This document shows, in pieces, positions 6,220-9,954 of a stretch of 9,954 nt of DNA; positions within the stretch are counted from its first letter, which is position 1, and every line of letters begins with the position of its first letter. A program made the translations under genes and the position numbers. This DNA is from Omnitrophica bacterium RBG_13_46_9 (GTDB taxonomy: Bacteria > Omnitrophota > Gorgyraeia > JABMRN01 > RBG-13-46-9): positions 18,705 to 28,658 of the forward strand of contig MHFD01000027.1 of assembly GCA_001804045.1 (NCBI GenBank), read 5' to 3'. Below the pieces are notes generated by a model. It saw only the letters and a list, made by a program, of their open reading frames with translations, was not told where the DNA came from and ran no database searches.

Positions 6220-7493
6220 TTCATTTTAAGGTTAGAGATGATATATTGAGATATGATATCTCCTAGAAATCTGTGTCCGTTTCTGTTTAAATGATTGTCG
6301 GTACCCCTGGAGTATAGTTGTTGTTTTAATTTATGAGTTTTAAATTTAAATAATTTCATAGTATCAATCAAAGAGATACTATTTTTTCTGCAGATGCTGC
6401 TTAATTCGGCGCCGATCTGTCCCGCGTCCCAATCCTTATCCGAAAACCCGCATCGCCTTTTTACGGATTGCCATTCTTTCGGGTAAATGCATGCACGCGA
6501 AGGGGTATAAACAACAAGCAATCTGCCTCCCGCAGCAATAGTTTCCTTATTTAACTGGACAAGCAAAGCCTCGGTTATTTTCCAGGACCGGGCAATATCA
6601 TCGCTATAAGCCTTTTTATATGCGTTATATTCGGATGGGAAAGAGACATTTTTATTGTAAGATGTGTTATAGTCATCCGCCTTTTGCAGGGCTGTTAACC
6701 TCAGTTTTATCGCTAAGGAGTGTATGCAATATACACTTTTAACCCTCTTCCGCAAAGCTCTATATAAATATGAATGCCTGTCGAGCCATTGTCTGATCTT
6801 TTCAAGCTTTGAATCCTTACCTTTGACAGATCGGGTTTCAACTCGATCCTCGGTCTTATATTCATCCGGTCTTGGAACCGGCACATTTGTTAGACTAAGG
6901 ATACCGTTTTCCAGCCTAAAAAGCGGCTTATCTGTGCCGAAGAATAGCGGTCGGCCGTTGTACCATACATCATTGTCATAGAAAATAACGATAACGAGAT
7001 CCGGATTATATTTTTTCCCTTCGTTCTGGAAAAATAAGAGCTCTTGATCGGTGCTGTACCCGCGCACACCGGCATTGATTACTTCAAAATGTCTATTCAG
7101 CGCAGTATTTAAATTCCGCTTCAATATCTCGGAAAACAGGTCATCAAAATTTACGGTCCAACCCTCAGCAAACGAATCACCGATTATAAGAATTCTATAC
7201 TCATCCTCATCTTTGGCGTAAGGATATTCCGGGCCGCGTACACCCTTGGAATTAAAATATTCTAAAGTAGCGTATTCATCGCAAATATTTATCGCTTTGG
7301 TGTTTGGGCGTATTTTCCAGCCAAGGACAGGATCATAGTCACAAATTGTGTTCCGACCTTCTTTAAGCTCACATGAATTTTGGCCATAGGGGTAAAGGGG
7401 GTAAGTATATACTCTAAGCAGGGCTTCGATTAATATAATCGCTAAACATGCCGAGAGTAATGATATGATAATATTAACGCCTACCTGCTTCAT
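6216..7493 (-). CDS. membrane-anchored SGNH/GDSL-type hydrolase-like protein
   Basis: The protein has 425 residues. An N-terminal hydrophobic segment (about 5-27) anchors it, leaving the rest outside the cytoplasm. SGNH-family blocks are present in order: GDSFAEG at 105-111 (block I, nucleophile S107), NAGVRGYSTDQ at 140-150 (block II, G142), FYDNDVWYN near 171-179 (block III, N174), and TDNHLNRNGH at 398-407 (block V, D399 and H401). Such proteins hydrolyse or transfer O-acetyl or other acyl groups; with a GT14 glycosyltransferase upstream, action on an exported polysaccharide is a reasonable inference. No clear Shine-Dalgarno precedes the ATG (CAT 7491-7493). The TGA stop (6218-6216) is supplied by the inserted 126-bp element; before insertion the same position would have read TAA after the same final lysine. 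Confidence 0.85.
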   Translation of the reverse strand: MKQVGVNIIISLLSACLAIILIEALLRVYTYPLYPYGQNSCELKEGRNTICDYDPVLGWKIRPNTKAINICDEYATLEYFNSKGVRGPEYPYAKDEDEYRILIIGDSFAEGWTVNFDDLFSEILKRNLNTALNRHFEVINAGVRGYSTDQELLFFQNEGKKYNPDLVIVIFYDNDVWYNGRPLFFGTDKPLFRLENGILSLTNVPVPRPDEYKTEDRVETRSVKGKDSKLEKIRQWLDRHSYLYRALRKRVKSVYCIHSLAIKLRLTALQKADDYNTSYNKNVSFPSEYNAYKKAYSDDIARSWKITEALLVQLNKETIAAGGRLLVVYTPSRACIYPKEWQSVKRRCGFSDKDWDAGQIGAELSSICRKNSISLIDTMKLFKFKTHKLKQQLYSRGTDNHLNRNGHRFLGDIISQYIISNLKMK

Positions 7494-7523
7494 TTTATCC
7501 GCTTATCGGGGCGGTTCTAAGCG

Positions 7524-7640
7524 CCTCTTCCTTTTTATGGATATTTTAACATTTTTTACGGCCCCACACAATCTATGAGATTGTATGGGGCTAGTCCTGT
7601 AGAAATCTGCCATACGGATGCTTTCGCGGATTTCTGCAGG
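7524..7640 (-). other. intergenic region with two long hairpins upstream of the SGNH hydrolase gene
   Basis: The gap between the GT14 gene stop and the SGNH gene start holds two imperfect palindromes. Hairpin A pairs 7561-7574 (GCCCCACACAATCT) with 7578-7591 across a three-base loop; 13 of 14 pairs are canonical and the remaining one becomes G-U in - strand RNA. Hairpin B pairs 7596-7607 with 7629-7640 around a 21-base loop. Neither is followed by a T tract on either strand, so they are not standard terminators. A weak promoter-like pair (TTGTGT, 17 bases, TAAAAT) on the - strand overlaps hairpin A. The region could be a structured leader, a processing site or an old small repeat element. Confidence 0.55.
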
Positions 7641-7704
7641 GCAAAATCCAATTTTTAGTGAAAGGTCATTTAACTGCCGAAGCTATCTCAAGGTTAAAAG
7701 TAAA

Positions 7705-8553
7705 TCATAGATGCAATAACTCCTTGTCGATCATGTCCAATATTTCAGGATAAAGCCGCATATCAAATTTCCTGGCGAATAATTTTGGCGATCGCGCTAT
7801 TTTTTCAAAATGACTTTTGTCGAATGTGACAGGATGCGGCGAGCCTTTCCACGGCCACACAATATACCTCAAATCGTCATTTACCACGCTTTTCTTAAAA
7901 GGCGAGTTTAACACGACCGTATGGAAGAATATTTCCACTACAGACCTGCCATATTTAAAAAAATCAAGGAAGGAAGGATTTTCCCTGATGTGGTTGTGTA
8001 TATATTGTATGCATTCTTTTGTGAACCACCAGTACGCGGAACCTCCGAAAAATTCGTAGCCTTTTGGCAATCGTCTCTTTAAAAAAGGCACCCTATAGAG
8101 AAAACGGGGTATTCCCGGTATGCGTATGTGATACCGTTCTATGCGGCTCCATCCCCCCGCGCCCCATATAGCGGAAATCGGATAGCATCTTAAGAAAAGT
8201 TTTTTGTCATTTTTCTCCAGGAAATCCAGGATTTCTTGCGAAGGCTTTATCGGATAATCCTGCCCGGTCGTATATGTCAGATAATCAAAAGGTATACGCT
8301 TCTCGATTATTTCTTCGATCCCCCTAAGCTGGACATAAAGATTGCTGAAGTGAGCCCAATACGTTTTGTACCGTTCCATAAAATGTACATTCGAAAGGTG
8401 TCTTAAGCAGTCTACGAGACGCCGGTATTCATGAAGGGGGGATTTCTTATCATAATGAACCATGAAAAACGTATTTTCATTATTAAGCCTTGTGACAAGG
8501 CGAGCGACCTGGTCAGGATTCTTAAACGCCAGTATTAAATACGCGATCTTCAT
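7705..8553 (-). CDS. GT14 family (Core-2/I-branching type) glycosyltransferase
   Basis: The protein has 282 residues and no signal peptide or membrane helix, so it is likely cytoplasmic. Motifs of the Branch (beta-1,6-N-acetylglucosaminyltransferase-like) family appear in order: MKIAYLILAF at the N-terminus, HYDKKS (33-38), TTGQDYPIK (95-103), FFGGSAYWWFT (168-178), VVEIFFHTVVLNS (205-217, with the acidic residue E207 conserved in the family), LRYIVW (228-233), and FARKFD (259-264). Bacterial members add sugars to surface or capsular polysaccharides; donor and acceptor cannot be read from sequence. The ATG (CAT 8551-8553) has no evident Shine-Dalgarno. Instead a stable hairpin (8597-8565) lies 11 bases ahead, which may affect its translation. 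It probably acts with the SGNH hydrolase-like protein encoded downstream. Confidence 0.88.
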   Translation of the reverse strand: MKIAYLILAFKNPDQVARLVTRLNNENTFFMVHYDKKSPLHEYRRLVDCLRHLSNVHFMERYKTYWAHFSNLYVQLRGIEEIIEKRIPFDYLTYTTGQDYPIKPSQEILDFLEKNDKKLFLRCYPISAIWGAGGWSRIERYHIRIPGIPRFLYRVPFLKRRLPKGYEFFGGSAYWWFTKECIQYIHNHIRENPSFLDFFKYGRSVVEIFFHTVVLNSPFKKSVVNDDLRYIVWPWKGSPHPVTFDKSHFEKIARSPKLFARKFDMRLYPEILDMIDKELLHL

Positions 8554-8564
8554 GTAATATAGTG

Positions 8565-8597
8565 GAACCTACCCAACCTACGAGGTCGGATAGGTTC
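8565..8597 (-). other. hairpin between the repeat-protein gene and the GT14 gene
   Basis: GAACCTACCCAACCT (8565-8579) and AGGTCGGATAGGTTC (8583-8597) form a 15-bp stem with a three-base loop. Two positions (8572/8590 and 8575/8587) are A-C mismatches in + strand RNA but G-U pairs in - strand RNA, so the structure belongs to the - strand transcript. It lies 9 bases after the stop of the upstream gene and 11 bases before the GT14 start. There is no T tract, so it is a poor intrinsic terminator. Confidence 0.65.
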
Positions 8598-8606
8598 TTT
8601 ATTTAA

Positions 8607-9275
8607 TTAGAACGACCAATTGACAAGGACCATGAATTCAAGAGGTTCCTTATTGCCGTTGTAGTTGCCTAAGCCTATCTGGAGGCCATTAAGAGATTTA
8701 GTGTAGTTAACAAGTCCAAGCTGGACCCCGCGCATTTCCGCGGCGTAATTGAAAAATCCCCCTTGAAAACCGTTAAAAGACCCGTCGTTATAATTCACTA
8801 TGCCTAGATCCGCGCCCGCAGACTGGCCTTTCGAGATATTCACGACGCCGCACCGCGAACCATGCATGAATCCCTCTGTCCAGTTGACAAAACCCCACTG
8901 TATACCGGTGAAGTCACCTTCGGTGATGTTCACCGCCCCGTATTGCAGGCCGACGAAACGCTTCCCCGCATGGTTTAAAAGGCCGGCCTGCAGACCATAG
9001 GAGGAGCCCTCGACCCAGTTTCCAAGTCCGATTTCGACTCCCTTTACGTCGCCAGTAGCCCTGTTTACGCCAAGCCATACAAGACTTAATCCGCTGACAT
9101 CTTTGTTTACAGTGTAAAAAAGGCTAAGACGCGCTCCATTGATAGAATCTGTTTCGGGTACGATCTGAATAGGGTTAAATATAGCCAATTGGATAGGTTC
9201 AGAGTCTTCGGCTTTAGCTGATTGTGACATTGCGAGCAAACAAAACAGAGACAGGATCAAAAACTTTTTTACCAT
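8607..9275 (-). CDS. LA_2272-like surface protein with GlQxGxxN repeats
   Basis: This encodes 222 residues. The start at 9275 (CAT 9273-9275) is fixed by a strong AAAGGAGG (9288-9281) and a signal peptide (MVKKFLILSLFCLLAMSQS, cut after AKA near 22). A longer in-frame start reaching back into the inserted element is rejected. From about residue 61 to 206 there are nine or ten tandem units of 14-16 residues with the pattern xG(I/L/V)QxGxxNxxxG, for example YGLQAGLLNHAGKRF and VGLQYGAVNITEGDF. The chain ends MVLVNWSF, with the terminal phenylalanine typical of outer-membrane barrels. Similar repeats occur in LA_2272-type surface proteins first noted in Leptospira; function is unknown. The stop of the interrupted upstream gene overlaps the ribosome binding site, so the two formed one operon and may now be affected by the insertion. 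Confidence 0.83.
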   Translation of the reverse strand: MVKKFLILSLFCLLAMSQSAKAEDSEPIQLAIFNPIQIVPETDSINGARLSLFYTVNKDVSGLSLVWLGVNRATGDVKGVEIGLGNWVEGSSYGLQAGLLNHAGKRFVGLQYGAVNITEGDFTGIQWGFVNWTEGFMHGSRCGVVNISKGQSAGADLGIVNYNDGSFNGFQGGFFNYAAEMRGVQLGLVNYTKSLNGLQIGLGNYNGNKEPLEFMVLVNWSF

Positions 9276-9277
9276 AT

Positions 9278-9718
9278 CTACCTCCTTTCTATATTGACGA
9301 TTTCTATAGGTATATACGGGGAATTGAAAAGCAATTTCTTCTCGATAAGCCTCCCGCAGGCCTTTACCCATGAACCAGAAAGCCACGCCTGTAAGGGCGC
9401 GGATGAATGGCTTTCGGTTCAGGGTTCCGCTCCACCGATAGAGCGGAACCCTGTAAAAAGAGAAGCCACCGCTGTAAGGCGGTGGAGCTTCACTTTTAGG
9501 CCTTCAATCCGAAATCCATCGGTAAGCCCAAGGGGATTATATTCTTTGCCGTCGTCTCCTTTTATTCCGTAGAATCCGCCCCCGGCCGAAAAGCGCTGTA
9601 TTGTGCCTGTTATGGTGACTGATCCGCCGTTTTTATTGTTGCCGCTTTCTTCGGCGGCATGACAGTATAGCGCGATGATAAAGACAAGAAATATAAAAAA
9701 AATTATCTCTTTTCTCAT
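9278..9718 (-). pseudogene. small exported protein gene interrupted by the 126-bp element
   Basis: The 5' part (9718-9494) encodes a signal peptide (MRKEIIFFIFLVFIIALYC, cut near CHAA) and SVTITGTIQRFSAGGGFYG, then GDDGKEYNPLGLTDGFRIEGLK. The frame then enters the element and ends at 9419, giving an altered tail. The 3' part (9367-9278) continues as VKACGRLIEKKLLFNSPY and IPIEIVNIERR, then TAG. Joining base 9494 to 9367 restores one uninterrupted frame of 104 residues, a small OB-like exported protein. I do not recognise a named family; it resembles in style the exported protein at 448-786. The ATG at 9718 is preferred over a TTG at 9751, because the promoter -10 box covers the TTG. The intact gene ended three bases before the next gene's ATG, inside its ribosome binding site region. 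Confidence 0.85.
9368..9493 (+). mobile_element. 126-bp non-autonomous IS200/IS605-like element, copy 2
   Basis: This full copy follows TTTAC (9363-9367) and ends TTCAC at 9493. It differs from copy 1 only at 9422 (G instead of T at element position 55). The left hairpin spans 9383-9402 with guide AAAG at 9379-9382. The middle hairpin pairs 9422-9431 with 9442-9451. The right hairpin pairs 9466-9472 with 9479-9485, with guide GAAG at 9462-9465. It splits the small exported-protein gene. Removing exactly these bases rebuilds the reading frame, which fixes both ends to the base, allowing for no duplicated target. No transposase is encoded. Confidence 0.87.
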
Positions 9719-9750
9719 GGAGTTTGGAGTTGATTTAAAGTTTGATTTCA

Positions 9751-9779
9751 ATTATACCCCCCGAATAGGACCTTCTCAA
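9751..9779 (-). promoter_or_regulatory. sigma-70 type promoter of the interrupted gene and repeat-protein operon
   Basis: On the - strand, TTGAGA (9779-9774, five of six matches) is followed after exactly 17 bases by a perfect TATAAT (9756-9751). Transcription should begin near 9744, about 26 bases before the ATG at 9718. The leader contains no good Shine-Dalgarno. Confidence 0.75.
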
Positions 9780-9803
9780 GCTTTATCTTGGGTGGCGGTC
9801 CGA

Positions 9804-9815
9804 GCATAATTATGC
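9804..9815. promoter_or_regulatory. 12-bp perfect palindrome upstream of the promoter
   Basis: GCATAATTATGC is a perfect palindrome centred about 65 bases upstream of the predicted transcription start of the minus-strand operon, a position typical for an activator site. No regulator is identified. The rest of 9816-9914 shows no gene or structure that I can support. Confidence 0.3.
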
Positions 9816-9919
9816 ACAGCCCCTTATTGTAAGCGATTTAGCGTAGGAAGATGGGAAATCTCAGTTTTAAAACATATACAGCAAGATCTAGCCGGATCGG
9901 GGTCATGCCGCGCCTTTAC

Positions 9920-9954
9920 CCATGAACCAGAAAGCCACGCCTGTAAGGGCGCGG
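9920..9954 (+). mobile_element. 126-bp IS200/IS605-like element, copy 3 (cut by window end)
   Basis: The first 35 bases of the element are present, identical to copies 1 and 2, and again begin directly after TTTAC (9915-9919). The visible part includes the guide AAAG and the whole left hairpin. The right end lies beyond the window. Like copy 2 it is preceded by GCCTTTAC. Confidence 0.8.

Noticed and set aside
6719..6737. Inverted repeat AGTGTAT-N5-ATACACT
   Set aside because: It lies deep inside the SGNH hydrolase coding sequence with no promoter context; probably chance.
9276..9386. N-terminal extension of the repeat-protein gene beginning inside the mobile element (GTG at 9386)
   Set aside because: The signal peptide and strong AAAGGAGG fix the start at 9275; the extension is in a different frame from the interrupted gene's own 3' part and begins in transposon sequence.
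9719..9751. TTG at 9751 as start of the interrupted gene
   Set aside because: It lies inside the TATAAT -10 box, upstream of the expected transcript start; the ATG at 9718 begins a standard signal peptide.
6094..9954. The repeats as a CRISPR array or REP/ERIC repeats
   Set aside because: Copies are kilobases apart, not regularly spaced, are 126 bp long with three hairpins, and show transposon-type insertion at TTTAC.

Overview
The window looks like a chromosomal segment of a Gram-negative bacterium: it has an outer-membrane porin, a second protein that ends like an outer-membrane barrel, and several Sec signal peptides. GC content is moderate. The gene mix (DUF502, a deltaproteobacterial-type NikR site, a small ECF nickel transporter, a GT14 glycosyltransferase) suggests an uncultured anaerobe, for example Omnitrophota or a deltaproteobacterial relative. 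That placement is a guess; no rRNA or marker gene is present.

Left half (1-5211, + strand). The 3' end of a DUF502 membrane-protein gene is followed by a small secreted protein and a strong terminator. Then comes a nickel-homeostasis locus: nikR, an OprB/LbtU-like porin, nikM, nikN, nikQ and nikO. nikR has a near-consensus sigma-70 promoter (TTGACA-N17-TACAAT) whose -10 lies inside a palindrome matching the deltaproteobacterial NikR operator (GTGTTAC-N13-GTAATAC). A weaker copy of the operator overlaps the nikR stop codon, ahead of the porin. The proposed working order is: porin lets nickel cross the outer membrane, NikM/NikN capture it in the inner membrane, NikQ couples to the NikO ATPase, and nickel-loaded NikR shuts off expression.

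Right half (5210-9954, mostly - strand). From high to low coordinates it holds an interrupted small exported-protein gene with a good promoter, a GlQxGxxN-repeat surface protein (LA_2272-like), a GT14 (Core-2/I-branching) glycosyltransferase, an SGNH/GDSL-type hydrolase with a membrane anchor, and a conserved uncharacterised two-TM protein that ends in a terminator. This reads as cell-surface and envelope functions.

The most interesting feature is a 126-bp element present twice in full (6094-6219, 9368-9493) and once cut by the window end (9920-9954). All copies lie in the same orientation directly 3' of TTTAC, without target duplication. They carry the hairpins and tetranucleotide guides expected of an IS200/IS605 (IS608-like) single-strand transposon, but no transposase. 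One copy splits a gene, and removing exactly those 126 bp restores a perfect reading frame. The other landed on a stop codon and recreated a stop at the same codon, leaving the protein unchanged.
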